Positions 1 to 11,130 of a DNA stretch of 64,000 nucleotides are shown piece after piece (the first letter of the stretch is position 1; each line of letters starts with the position of its first letter). The notes under the pieces are model-generated. The model saw only the letters and a list, made by a program, of their open reading frames with translations, ran no database searches and was not told where the DNA came from. Origin of the DNA: Diphasiastrum complanatum (taxonomy: Eukaryota > Streptophyta > Lycopodiopsida > Lycopodiales > Lycopodiaceae). The DNA lies in the NCBI GenBank assembly GCA_029204225.1, contig CM055107.1, positions 44,826,507 to 44,890,506 of the forward strand. The letters are read 5' to 3'. The position numbers and the translations under genes were made by a program.

Positions 1-812
1 ATGCTTTTTACATGTTGCTCCATTGGTGTCTCAATGCCTTTACATTCTTCATTCCAAATCTATCTAGGATGGATGTAGCATATTTAATTGACAAATGAAG
101 CTAAAATCACATCCTCTAATAACCTCTATTCCAAGAATGAAGCTCAATAGGCCGAGATCTACCATCTAAACTCTTTTGCTAAAGCAATTTCTACATCTCT
201 AATTCCATCTAGATCATTACCACTCAAGATAATGTCATCTACATACAAAACAAGAATAATGATCATGCCATCATGAAAACTTATATACAATGATGGATCA
301 TAGACACTCATTACAAAATTGATGGAAATGAGAAAAGAGTTTGGCCTAGAGTACCATGCTCTAGGTGCTTGCTTGAGCCCATAAAGGCTCTTCTTCAGAA
401 AACACACCTTTCCTTCATGCTTTGCCTTGATGAAGCCCTCGGGTTGCCTCATGTAGATCTCTTCCTCCAAATAATCATTGAGGAATGCATTTGTGAAGTC
501 AAGTTGGAATAGCTCTCAATTGAACCTAATAGTAACAAGCTTAGCCACAGGAGCAAAAGTCTCATCATAATCAATGCCTTTGGTTTGTAAAAAACCTTTG
601 GCAACAAGCCTAGCTTTATGCTTGCTTATTGATCCATCTTGATTATACTTCAATCTAAACACCCACTTGCAATCAAGAGGTTTCTTACCTTGAGGAAGAT
701 CCACAAGATCCCAAGTATGATTCTCAATAAGAGCATCATACTCTACTTGCATAGCATCCATCCAACTTTTAGACTTACAAGCATCTTCATAGCATGTTGG
801 CTCATCTAACAT
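1..812 (-). pseudogene. Copia-1 reverse transcriptase (broken, partial)
   Basis: The first frame (812-516) carries the fingers region with KARLVAKGF and YDETFAPVAK. The second (470-159) carries SLYGLKQAPRAWY and the catalytic YVDDIIL. From 158 to 1 the reading continues in a third frame with MVDLGLLSFILG and ECKGIETPM, typical of sequence following the active site. At least two frame changes and an interstitial gap at about 471-515 make it non-functional as it stands. The catalytic aspartates are retained. Confidence 0.85.
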
Positions 813-861
813 TGAAGTAAGAAAGGTGTAAGATGTGAAAGATGATGAGCCTTCCCTTTGA

Positions 862-1077
862 TCACCTTAAACCATCATAGGTGAACCTCAATGGCTCGGA
901 TCTTGCCCTTGTAGATCTTCTTGGAGTTCTTGGAGTTCTTGGAGTTCTTGCATCTTGAGGTGGATCCTCAAGTTCTTCTTCACTTGGAAGCTCCTCCTCC
1001 ATCCTAGCATGATCCTTGGCATCAAGATGATTAGTAGCATTCCAAATCACAAGCATGTCCTTCATCAAAAATAACAT
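862..1077 (-). pseudogene. Copia-1 integrase-RT linker with TPR repeat
   Basis: A linker between integrase and reverse transcriptase. It is acidic, followed by TPRTPRTPRRSTR, the basic RRSTR motif that commonly precedes Copia RT. The TPR unit comes from a 9-bp DNA repeat at about 920-950. Confidence 0.6.
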
Positions 1078-1912
1078 CCCTACTCACTATCACCTTGCTA
1101 GTGATGGGATTGAAGACTCTATAACCTTTGCTATTCTCACCATATCCCACAAAGATGCCTTTGATGGATGTTGCATCATCCTTCATTCTCTTATCCAAGG
1201 ATTGGTGTACATAGAAAGTGGATCCAAAAACTTTGAGATCCTTGAGATTGGGCTTCTCTCCAAATAGAGCTTCAAATGGTGTGATTCCTCCAATGGCTTG
1301 GTTTGGCAATCTATTGCACAAATAGTTAGCACAAGTTATTGCTTCACCCCAAAATGGTTTGGATAGAGAAGCATCTAGCCTTAAGGCCTTAGCACACTCA
1401 CAAAGAGATCTATTTCTTCTCTCACTCACTCTATTTTGTTGAGGGGTGTATGGACATGACAACTCCCTCTTTATGCCATTAGAACTACAAAAGTCAATCA
1501 ACTTATTGGAGATATATTCACCTCCATTATCACTCCTTAACACTTTAATCTTGGTACTAAGTTGATTTTCTACCAAAGTCTTGAACTTTATAAAAGAATC
1601 AAACACCATTGATTTGCTAGAAAAGAGGTACATCCAACAAAATCTAGAATAGTCATCAATGAAGATTACATAGTACTTGGCACCACCATTAGACTCATGT
1701 GAAAAACTATGAACATCCGAATGGATGAGTTCAAGAGGAGAGTTTGATCTTGATGTAGATCTTGAGAAGGGTAGTTTGTGAGCCTTTGAGAGGCTGCATG
1801 CTTCACATCTCTTCCACACTTTGACAAATGCTTGGGAAGTCCAACTGCAAGCTCCTTTGCAACCATAGATTCCATGGCTTTGTAGTTGGGGTGGCCCAAC
1901 CTTTTGTGCCAC
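1031..1912 (-). pseudogene. Copia-1 integrase
   Basis: Integrase core with the first Asp in LIHSDVHS, the second in RSDNGGEY and Glu in the VSERRNR segment, so the DDE triad is present. The C-terminal part has VFGSTFYVH and GIFVGYGENSKGYRV, typical of Copia. The upstream HHCC zinc region is split: the HH half lies in the neighbouring frame (LWHKRLGH) and the CC half here (CEACSLSK), which shows a frameshift near 1830. The reading frame of the core is otherwise long and open. Confidence 0.87.
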
Positions 1913-2364
1913 AGTTCCACCTTTGATAGCTCCACCTTTGCCAAGTTAACACTCTCCACTGCAATATTAGCATCAAGCTTAAACAATCTACCTTGCTTAA
2001 AGCCTTTGGCCATACATTCATCATTTCTAAGGATGGAACAAACTCCATGCTTAAATTGTACATCTAGGCCATTATCCATTAACTGTCCAACACTAAGCAA
2101 ATTCTTGGTTAACTTAGGAACATAATGAACATTATCAAGATTCATCCTTTTGGATGATCCCACATACAAGAGAATTGTTCCTATTCCACTTATCTTACAT
2201 TCTTGACTACTTGCAGTATAGATTGATCTATGTAAGTCATTGTAAGAAAGTAAGGTGGAGAATATGTCCTTTTGATATGTCATGTGGGAACTTTCCCCAC
2301 TATCAATCCACCAAGAATCATTGGTATTGCTCTTGGATGATGGTGGTTTGTTAGAAACCATCAA
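1820..2364 (-). pseudogene. Copia-1 aspartic protease and pre-integrase domain
   Basis: The protease active site reads WWIDSGESSHMT, with Glu where Ala or Thr is usual in DSGA/T, so activity is doubtful. It is followed by NVHYVPKLTKNLLSVGQL, a hallmark of Copia proteases, and by the pre-integrase motif ELWHKRLGHPNY. The frame breaks near 1820 before the CC half of the zinc site. Confidence 0.82.
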
Positions 2365-3231
2365 GGATGACTCTTCATCCTCCTCCTCCTCCTGATGTGC
2401 AATGTTGCTTTGTTTGCTCTCTTGTGTCTTCTTCTTCTTGAGACAATCTGATGCAAAATGTCCTTTCTTTCCACAGAAAAAACATTTGTACTTGGACTTG
2501 TCTTTGATCTTGCCCTTTGAGCTTGAAACCTCATCCTCCTCCTTGGTCTCCTTGAAGTGCTTCTTCTTGCCATTGGTCTTCTTCTTGCTTTTGAATGAGA
2601 AATTAGCTTTCTCATCACCATCCTACAGAGAAATAGCATTCATTCTTGCATTGGTATGCAACATCCTACACTCTTCAGCTACTAATACACTGTGTAGCTT
2701 TTCTATAGTAGGCAAAGTGTCTTGGATTAAAAAGCTTTGGACCAAATTTGTAAAGCCACTCCCTAGACCATTGAGGACAATCTGAACAAGCTCACTATCT
2801 TGAATCTTCTCTCCAATGGAAGCTAACTCCCTATTGAGAGACTTGATTCTATGCACATAATCTTGTGCACTCTCATCACTCCTCTTCATGCTTTGTAGAA
2901 TCTGATTCCTAAGCATGAGAACCCTCGAAGTGTTACTAGACTCATAGATAGATTTTAAAGATTTCCAAGCCTCTTTAGCACTCTTACATGATGATACTTC
3001 CCTTAAAAGATCATTGCTTACATTCATCTTAATACAATGAAGTGCAAGCCTAGACCTCTTCTTGTATCTCACTAATTCTTGTGCACCTAGAGGTTCATCT
3101 TCATCATCTATTAGAAACTCATAAAGATCCTGGAGCACCATTAGTGACTCCATCCTCACTTTCCAAATAGCATAATCGGTAGAATTTAACCTCTCACTAG
3201 CTTCTAGAAGGTAGGCTCCCATTGATCTCAT
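2361..3231 (-). pseudogene. Copia-1 gag with CCHC zinc knuckle
   Basis: The N-terminal half (3231-2623) is a UBN2-type Copia gag: MRSMGAYLLEASERL, YAIWKVRME, KEAWKSLKSIYE and RIKSLNRELASIGE. Downstream, in another frame at about 2440-2490, is a complete CX2CX4HX4C knuckle (CFFCGKKGHFASDC). A frame change near 2625 separates the two parts. Confidence 0.85.
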
Positions 3232-3848
3232 CTTACTAGCAAGATTCTACATACAAGATATAGATTTGTTTGGACCTGAAACTCACAAAGGTTTCTAACT
3301 TGCAGTGTTTCACTCAAATGTTGACTTCAAATCCAACAGATGGATTTGTAATCACAGTTCTATCACTCCCTCACAAGATGGAATGAAGATAAGATGAGAT
3401 GAAAACTACACTCAAGCAAATCTTGCCAATCTTGGCTATTCTTGGACAAAAAACTGACTCTAACTCTCTCATTCACTTTGATGTACTTTCAAGACCTGTT
3501 TCCACTTTAAGAAGGTCTGAAATCAGCCTAGATTAATTAGTTTTCATGAAACAAATTCAAAACTAATCAATGGCAAGTGATCTTGGTAGCTTATCCTAGG
3601 ATTTGCACCAAAAATTACATCAAACTGACACCAGATGAATTTTCTATGATCCAATGAATATGGGTTATTAAATGCTGGTTCAGAGATGCCCACACGTGTG
3701 AACAGTATGGATTTTGATTCTGAAAAAGTTTGGGATCAAATCCCCTCACCAAAACCTGGATACCAGCTCCCCTTCCAATACTAGCTTTTTGCACCAAAAC
3801 TTGCTAAAACTGGATTAGATTCAGACACAGATCAATGGCCTTGTACTT
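3232..3848. other. Copia-1 untranslated leader
   Basis: Non-coding stretch between gag and the primer site. No convincing gene. Confidence 0.5.
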
Positions 3849-3861
3849 GGCTCTGATACCA
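3849..3861 (-). promoter_or_regulatory. Copia-1 primer binding site (initiator Met-tRNA type)
   Basis: The minus strand reads TGGTATCAGAGCC, complementary to the 3' end of plant initiator Met-tRNA. It abuts the LTR, whose plus-strand reading starts TGTGAAAAG at 3862. Confidence 0.85.
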
Positions 3862-4300
3862 TGTGAAAAGTACAGTACTAAGGACCATAAATGGATCTTT
3901 GAATGATCCACAAGGTGATTGTATGCTTGTTAAACAACCTATCAGAAACTAGTCATCAGATTACAAGATCTAGTTTAGCAGCTTGATAGGAAACAAGTAG
4001 AGACAATCAAAGCATTGATCAAATAGTATAATCCAACTCCACACGTGTGGAAATAAGGCTGTAGTACGGCCTGTAGACAGTGTTTACAAAGTGCCAAAGC
4101 TGGTTTTCATTGGAAATCAAGAGTAATCACCATACAATGAGAGGAAACTCGAGTTTCTCCTTGAGGCTCCAAAAAGTTTCTATCTTCTCACTATGGAGAA
4201 TGGGAATACATAGTAAAACACACTTTGCAAAGTTAGGTGAAAATCCAGCATGTAATAAGGAAGTAGACTCCACTTTCTTGCCCTAATGTGAAAACCCTAG
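3862..4300 (-). repeat. Copia-1 5' LTR (outer limit approximate)
   Basis: Begins directly beside the primer site. The outer end cannot be fixed because the second LTR is outside the window. Confidence 0.55.
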
Positions 4301-4859
4301 CCTAGATCCAAGAGTCATGCTTGGTAGGTGCATGGTAGGTACAAATCTCATCATAAATCATGGTCTAGATCCTACAAAGTAGGAATCACTACCAAATAGA
4401 CACAACCACTCCTCTTGACTCGTGGTAACCTACTTTAGGTGTGTATGTACAAGTGGCACTTTGGCCATTCAAGTAACCAACAAACAATATTGACAAAATA
4501 TGCAAAGGTTTCGAATGCAAGAAAACTAGCGATGGCAGTAGTGAGCGTGTTGGATTGCAACAAGAGGAATAGCGTAACAATCGCGAAAGTAGTAGAGAAA
4601 GTGAGAATGAACAAAAAAGCAGAAGTGTTTGAAGTGTTTGGCATATTAATGATATGTCAACAGATTAGACCAGTATTTATTAAAAAGTGTCTTCCTAATA
4701 TTGAAGGTACAGTCCTAAAAAATAAAATCTAAAAGTATTAAGTGTAAATAACTTTGGTAAAATAAGTTGGCCGAATATCACGAAACCATATGTGTCGCAA
4801 TTTTTGCTTACTAAAAATGGTATGTATATAAACATAACAAATTCCACATTGGTGTCGCA

Positions 4860-5409
4860 ATTTTTGTGTAGCACAATGGGAACAGCTTCCATAAGTGTAT
4901 GATTCCTTCGTTCAGCTATTCCATTGTGCTGAGGTGTGTAAGATGCAATCTTCGTGTGCATAATACCTCGATCAATATAGTAAGCTTTGAATTCGTTAAA
5001 AAATGTACTCACCTCCACAATCTGTACGAATTCGCTTCAACTTATTGTCTGTCTGCTTCTCAGCCCAATTCGTATACTCAACGAATTTCTCAAAAGCTTC
5101 AGATTTGGTACGAATAAAGTATACCACAACAAGCTTGTTGAAGTCATCAATAAACGTAATGAAGTACTTTGCATCACCCAACAACAATACTCTGAATGGT
5201 CCACAAATATCTGAATGCACAGTTTCAATTACCTTAGTTGCTTTATAAACATCCTTACTGAAAGGTGTTTTAGTCATCTTGTCTTTAAGACATGATTTGT
5301 AGGTAGTTCGAATATCTCTACTTTTGATTTTGACTCCTTGAATTGTCTGACTTTTGTTGGCTTGGTACAAGGCTTCCATGTTCATGTGACATAGCCTCCT
5401 GTGCCACAA
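4860..5409 (-). pseudogene. Copia-2 integrase, N-terminal and core part
   Basis: Pre-integrase MWHRRLCHMNMEALY, first Asp in VHSDICGPF, second in RTDCGGEY and Glu in GIAERRNHTL. A frame change near 5000 divides the core. The degraded zinc site has TYKSCLKDK in place of a CX2C pair. Truncated at about 4870. Confidence 0.8.
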
Positions 5410-5478
5410 TATATTTGTTGATTCCTCAGTTTGACTGTTCGATTCTAGTTCGAATGTTCAGTGATATAAATTTTCTTC

Positions 5479-5784
5479 TCAATTGTCTTTAGCAACCAGG
5501 TTATCAGAATCTTCCTCAAATAGTTTACAAGAGTTCTTCGTGAAGGTTATTGACATGCCTGTATCGACTATCTTAGCAATGGATAGAAGATCTTTATCAA
5601 GAGTAGGGACATAGAGAACTTCCTCTAGTTTCTTTTCTCCCTGATTCGTGTCCAACCATAATACACCAGTTCCATCAACCACATGTTTAGAATCGTCTCC
5701 AAATATAATGAATCTCGAATAATTCATCTTTTTGTACTCAGACAAAATTTGTTTCGAGAAAACAAAATGTGAAGTGGCTCTCAA
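5479..5784 (-). pseudogene. Copia-2 protease C-terminal part
   Basis: Reads FGDDSKHVVDGTGV and EVLYVPTLDKDLLSIAKIVDTGM, standard sequence downstream of the Copia protease active site. The catalytic DSGA region falls upstream in disrupted sequence. Confidence 0.75.
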
Positions 5785-5934
5785 ATCAAGTAGTACTTCT
5801 CGAATTGAATTAGATGAACATCATAGATCAGCACTAACATAGGCCGCTGAGTTCCTTGTTGCTCTGTCTTCTATTGCTCTGGAGCATTCTGCTTTGTCTT
5901 CGACATAGTTTGAATCTAAAGGTTCGTTTCGATT

Positions 5935-6795
5935 CTATTTTTTTTTGTTTATGGGATTCTGATAACAGTTATGATAATGAATGCATTCAATCTTTGGATT
6001 TAGCCAACACTTTTCTTTTGTGTGACCTAATCTTCTACATCTATTGCAGATCTTTTTATCACCAGAATTCTTCTGTTGTTTTCCAAATTGTTGTTCATTA
6101 GTCTTAGACTCATTCTTCTTAGAATGACTCCCTCTTAAACTTAGACTTCTTAGAAGATTTATTCTTCTGAATAAATAGAGCATTTTCTGAATCACCATTG
6201 TTGTCATAACGTTCACGAGCTTCTATTTCCTCCTTAACTCCGTCTATTTCCTTTTGAAGTGTCATTGTCGCATCTTTCGCCAATAAGATTCTTGTTGTGT
6301 GGAATGACCTGGATAGGGCTCGAAGAAAATAATCAAGTTGTTTTTTCTTAGAAATTGTATTTTCTGCACTAGAATTCTGCAAGGAAATAAACATATCTTT
6401 AATCTTTTGCACGAATGTATTCAGGTCTTTGCCATCCCACTATAGATAAGTTAATTGGTCTTCCAAGAACATGATCTGATTACGAGATCGAGTCTCATTC
6501 TTGGTTTGCAATTCTTCCCATAAATCCTTTGTGTTTGAAATTGATGTAAGATCTTGCATTATATTGTCATGCACTAAGACGCAATAATTGCTATAGCTTT
6601 GTCATTTTTTAAACTCCATTCTTGATGTTCTTTGCCAAGAGTAGCTTCTGGTTTCTCCTCAATTGGTTCTACCCATTGCCATAGACCTTTGCCCTTCAAC
6701 AAGAGTAAAGTCTTTAATTTCCAAATCAAGTAGTTTGAACCTTCTGGGTCCAAGATTGTAGTGATCTTAGCTTGAATATGGATGATCGACGACAT
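5935..6795 (-). pseudogene. Copia-2 gag with zinc knuckle
   Basis: The N-terminus (6795-6574) has TTILDPEGSNYLIWKLK, the usual gag opening. A middle part lies at 6412-6119. The knuckle CNRCRRLGHTKEKCW at about 6010-6055 fits CX2CX4HX4C, followed by the start of a second one. At least two frameshifts between 6574 and 6120. Confidence 0.8.
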
Positions 6796-6900
6796 CTTTT
6801 AATTCTGAATAACCTCCAAACGGCGGTTTACTGATGGATGTATGAAGAAAACTGAGAGGGATGCAAAGATACCATTATATCAACTTTAATTCCGTATTTT

Positions 6901-6909
6901 CTGATATCA
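6901..6909 (-). promoter_or_regulatory. Copia-2 degenerate primer binding site
   Basis: The minus strand reads TGATATCAG, one change from TGGTATCAG, one base from the LTR end at 6911. Confidence 0.55.
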
Positions 6910-6910
6910 T

Positions 6911-7545
6911 TGTAGGAAAAATAGCGATTATTCTTCCACAGAGAACATGATACAAGTTTGAATAAATCAAATCAATATCAGTGTCTTCAATCGAAATTGT
7001 ATCAGATCTATGTACTAATAGAACAATATTAGTTCTGATTGAATATGCAGGCAAAAATTATATGTGGAAGTAAGAGACAATTTAGACAATAAGAAACTAT
7101 TGATCAAAAATGAATTTTTATAACTCTGAATCTGATTCATCAATATACATCTCTTGTTGTCTTATCTCGTTGTTATATCTCTGATTGAGTGAGTGTGTTA
7201 CAACGAGTAGTGCACATGTATTTATATTGCTACAAGACTTTTGGCCTTTTATTTACAAGTCTTTTGGCCTTCTAATGCTGTAACAATAGATATCTAACCA
7301 TTTACGATGATTGATATTCAAACAGACGCTCTATTTCTAGGGTCGAATAAATTTAGTTTGCGGATATTTTGCGACAATCTGTGTCTTCATCTTAGCTTCG
7401 TGTTTTGCGAAGTGTTCGCGACACTTGTCTCTTTGCAACATTTTTGTCTTTCGCGAATTGTTCGCGACGTATGACAGTTCTTGAGCTTGAAAAAAAAATC
7501 TAGAATATTTCGCGAGCAGTTCGAGATAGTTTTGCGATAGGTGGC
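6911..7545 (-). repeat. Copia-2 LTR (minus orientation, truncated)
   Basis: Inverted copy of the LTR at 9696-10393: shared stretches include the reverse of the TCGCGAACA..TTCGCGAA repeats and the text around 7216-7270. Homology ends near 7545, where plus-strand integrase begins. A TATAAATA box on the minus strand lies at 7219-7226. Confidence 0.8.
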
Positions 7546-7934
7546 TATATCAAATTATCTTCAGAATCGTATTCTGAAATCTCAAATACCAGATAAAATC
7601 CCTCATGTGAGAGAGCTGGAAGTCAAAGCCAAATCTTGTACATGTTCGGACATTTGGATGCGTAGTGTATATGCACATACTAGATAAGTTGAGAAAGAAA
7701 CTCGATGAAAAGACAAAACAAGGTTTTCTGGTAGGATTCGAGTTACATTCGTCATATTATCGTGTTTATGTAGCTGAAACTGGCAAGATAAAAGTTGTTC
7801 GAGATGTTAAATTTGATGAGACGAAATATATAACAGACAGTGATCTAGTCGGCTATGAAATTCTCAAAAATTATTATGAGCTACCGACGACAACAGAAAA
7901 AAAAAACAAGCAAAAGATGAAAGAGAGCTACTAG
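7546..7934 (+). pseudogene. Copia-2 right arm: integrase C-terminus
   Basis: Starts NYLQNRILKSQIPDK, then a frame change, then SWKSKPNLVHVRTFGC and LRKKLDEKTKQGFLVGFE. These are the canonical Copia motifs after the DDE core. Ends in the acidic linker before RT. Confidence 0.8.
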
Positions 7935-7957
7935 ATTCAGAGGGAGGTCAAGATCGA

Positions 7958-8997
7958 GTGTCTGACATACTCGAATCACCAACTCGAATTCCAGCAAAAA
8001 AGTTCGAATTAGAATCGAACTCGAAACCTGCAAAATTGAACTCGAAACCACTTGTGAGAAGATCAGACAGACAACAAAAACCACCAAAAAGGTATGGTCA
8101 AGATGTTTTTAATACAGCCATCGAATTTTGTGGATTCTCTGACGAACCTCAAACATTCGAGGAAGCTGTAGCTGGACCAGATAAAGATCGCTGGATTCAG
8201 ACAATGGAGGACGAAATGTCATCCATGTATAAGAATAATGTATGGACACTTGCACCTATACCTGATGGCAGAAAACCAGTCAAGTGCAAGTGGATCTACA
8301 AGATCAAAACAGGTCTTGATGGAGAAAACATCAGATACAAGGCACAACTAGTTGCTAAAGGATTTTTACAGAAGTATGGGATTGACTACACTGATATTTT
8401 TTTACCGGTAGCCAAACATACATCAATTCGCTTGTTGTTTTTCTTATGCAATGGCTCATGATCTAAAAATCCATATTGTGGATGAAAAAACTGCTTCCTG
8501 CACATAGAATTGGAAGAAGACTTATTCATGGACCAACCACTTGGTTTTCTAAACCAAGGTATGGATGTCACATGAATAAAAGCATTTATGGTCTGAAACA
8601 AGCAACCAGACAATGGTATAAAAAGAAGGACGAAGCACTACGTTCCATAGGCTTCAAATCTCTATTTGCTTAATCAAATGTCTATATCAAACATGTCCAA
8701 AATGAAATAATCATTTTAGTTGTTTATGTTGATGACACGCTTATCTTCTCAAGAAGAGATAAGTTGATTTTAGATGTCAAAAGAGACATTTCTGAAATAT
8801 TTGAGATCACTGACCTAGGAGAAGCTAAAATCTATCTAGACTTGCAAATCGTGAGAGACTTTGAAGGTGGTAAGTTGTATCTTCACAAACAAAAGTACAC
8901 TCAAAAGATCATTGAAGACTTCAACATACTCGAATGCAAAAGTGTGCATACTCCCATGATACTTGGAACAATATTGAGCAAGGCAAATTGTCTGTAG
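7958..8997 (+). pseudogene. Copia-2 right arm: reverse transcriptase
   Basis: Contains TFEEAVAGPDKDRW, KWIYKIKTGLDGE and AQLVAKGFLQKYGIDY. After a disrupted zone it has SIYGLKQATRQWY (about 8580) and VVYVDDTLIFS (about 8720), then ITDLGEAKIYLDLQIV. The active-site aspartates survive but several frames and stops (for example TAA near 8672 and TAG near 8996) break it. Confidence 0.82.
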
Positions 8998-9018
8998 ACT
9001 CTCGAGGAAGAGGAACAA

Positions 9019-9687
9019 ATGGCCAAAACACCCTATCATTTGTTATATCTAGCAAACAACACCAGACCTGATATAGCATTTGCTATATACAGGCTGAGCC
9101 AATATAATCAGAACCCAGGATCATTGCTTTGGAAGTTGGCAAAGAGAGTACTACAATATCTCCAGAAAACGAAAGGCTATGGACTGTGTTATTTGAAGGA
9201 AGCTAGATTTCACATCGAATCTTATAGTGACGCAAGCTGGGCATCCATGAAGGATGATAGCAAAAGTATTTCAAGAGGTTGTACTCTAGCATCTGGCGCA
9301 GCCATACTCTAGATAAGCAAGAAGCAAACAGCAATAGCTCAATCTTCTTGTGAAGCAGAATATGTAGCAGCAGCCAAAATGGCAAATGAACTGATCTAGA
9401 TTAAACAAATATTGGAAGGATTTGATGAATGTAGTTCTGAACCTTACGTCTTGTTAATGGATAATAGTTCAGCAATCTATCTAATGAAAGATCCTATATT
9501 TTACTCGAAAACGAAGCAGATAGCTATCAACTATCATGTGGTTCGGGACTTAGTCGAGAAGAAGATACTGAAGATAGTCTTCATACCCATAGAGAAAATG
9601 ACAGCTAATATCTTTACGAAGCCACTTAGTAAGGCTTTGTTCGAGAAGCAACGAAGAAGATTGGGGTTAATCCAACTGCCACTTTGA
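9019..9687 (+). pseudogene. Copia-2 right arm: RNase H region
   Basis: Contains [47 protein letters not shown] and DNSSAIYLMKDP, ending in TKPLSKALFEKQRRRLGL. Two TAG codons (about 9310 and 9397) replace Trp positions, and the rest of the frame is open. Confidence 0.85.
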
Positions 9688-9695
9688 GAGAGCGC

Positions 9696-10393
9696 TGTAG
9701 AACGATTGATCAGACAGATCTTGATTCTACTAACAAAGCACGCAGTTTACTTGACAAAGGATAAGAAACGAACGAGAACTCAAAACATTTTTATTCGTGG
9801 TCAACCTTGAAGGATTCGTGAAAGTTGTCTTGTAGTCAACTCGAAAGATTCGCGAAACAGTTTCTTGTAGAAACTCGTTGTTTTCTTGTAGAAACTCATT
9901 GCTTTCTTGTTGAAGCTTGAAAGATTTGCAAACAGAATCTTGTCACAAAATATTATGTTTCTTGTTCAAGCCTCAGATGTCACAAAATTGTCGCGAACAA
10001 TTCGCAAAATCTTCTGGACTGTTCTTCAAGCTCACCTATCACGAAACTATCTCGAACAGTTCGCGAAATATTTTAGATTTCTTCGTCAAGCTCAAGAATT
10101 ATCATCTGTCGTGAACAATTCGCGAAAGACGAAAATGTCGCAAAGAGACAAGTGTCGCGAACAATTTGCAAAACACGAAGCTGAGACAAAGAAACATACT
10201 GTCGCAAAATACAGTGCGAACAGATTTTATTTGATCCTGAAAAAAGAGCGTCTATTTGAATATCAACCATCGTAAATGGTTATATATCTATTGTTACAGC
10301 ATTGAAAGACTAAAAGGCTTGTAAATAAAAGGCCAAAAGACTTGTCCTGTAGCAATATAAATACATGTACACTACTCGTTGTAACACACTCAA
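9696..10393 (+). repeat. Copia-2 3' LTR
   Basis: Follows a purine-rich tract (TGAGAGAGCGC). Starts TGTAGAACG. Matches 6911-7545 in inverse orientation. Contains about four spaced copies of a CGAACARTTCGCGAA-like element at roughly 60-bp intervals (9991, 10052, 10110, 10155) and a TATAAATA box near 10356. Homology to the partner ends near 10393. Confidence 0.82.
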
Positions 10394-11130
10394 ACACTTG
10401 CCATGTCACCCTACTATATGGGCTTCACACATGCGAGCTGTAAATGATCGAAATTCCAGTAGGAGGGCACGTTTTTTCAATGGTGGTTTCTCAAAAATCC
10501 ATATTCAGCCAATAAGCATCCAATCAGAGGTTACAAGCACTCTTCTAAGGTTCATTAGAGAGGCATAGAAGCTTCTATCATGTCTAGCAAGCAATCATAA
10601 GCTCAAATCATGCAAAAATTGCATTTATAGACTCCTTCAATATGCAAAACTTCAAGATAATGGTGCCTAATCCTCCCAACACCAAATTGGGTGCATGATG
10701 GCTCAAATCAGAGGCAATCCATCATATCTTTCAGCTTGCAAATAGATCCAACAGGTTCAAACCACCATCGAAGAGTTATTCAAGCTCAAAAATCCTCAAA
10801 AAATACACTATTTTTGACCTTTTGAGACCCTTAATGGTGTCCAATCCTAACCAACTTCATGACATTGTTGACAATTGGCAAACCATTCATAATAAATGTC
10901 TTTCTTCAAAAGACAAATCCAATCAAAAGTTGTTCATGGCCGAATCGAACAATCGTGCAGATTCTAGCTACTTGTATCTCAACTTAGGTTGAAGACAATC
11001 AAGAAGTGATGGAGTCGAGGTTTGAGGAGGAGCCTCCTCATGTATTCTTGATCAAGGCAAGCAAGTGCACCTTGATTCCACCAATTATGCTTTTTTTACA
11101 TCACATGAAGAGCCAAGGTATGTCTAAGAT
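10394..11130. other. Unassigned sequence
   Basis: No recognisable gene. Short open frames lack known motifs. It may be gag-side remnant of the following Copia, but I cannot show that. Confidence 0.3.

Larger units (their letters stand above)
1..4300 (-). mobile_element. Copia-1 LTR retrotransposon, 5' two-thirds (runs off left edge)
   Basis: Minus-strand Copia with order 5'LTR, tRNA primer site, gag, protease, integrase, reverse transcriptase. The RNase H region and 3' LTR lie beyond base 1. Several frameshifts split the polyprotein, so it is a decayed copy. The right limit of the LTR is approximate because its partner is outside the window. Confidence 0.85.
4695..6911 (-). mobile_element. 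Copia-2 left arm: gag, protease, N-terminal integrase
   Basis: Minus-strand half of a Copia element. Its other half (C-terminal integrase to RNase H) lies on the plus strand from 7546. The arm stops inside integrase just after NHTLMEAV, and the other arm resumes about 20 residues further at NYLQNR. Two near-identical 20-bp strings containing GTGTCGCAATTTTTG (about 4794 and 4851) sit at the broken end. Confidence 0.8.

Noticed and set aside
3849-3861. Fragment of a tRNA gene
   Set aside because: Only the 12-13 nt primer complement is present, next to LTRs. No cloverleaf.
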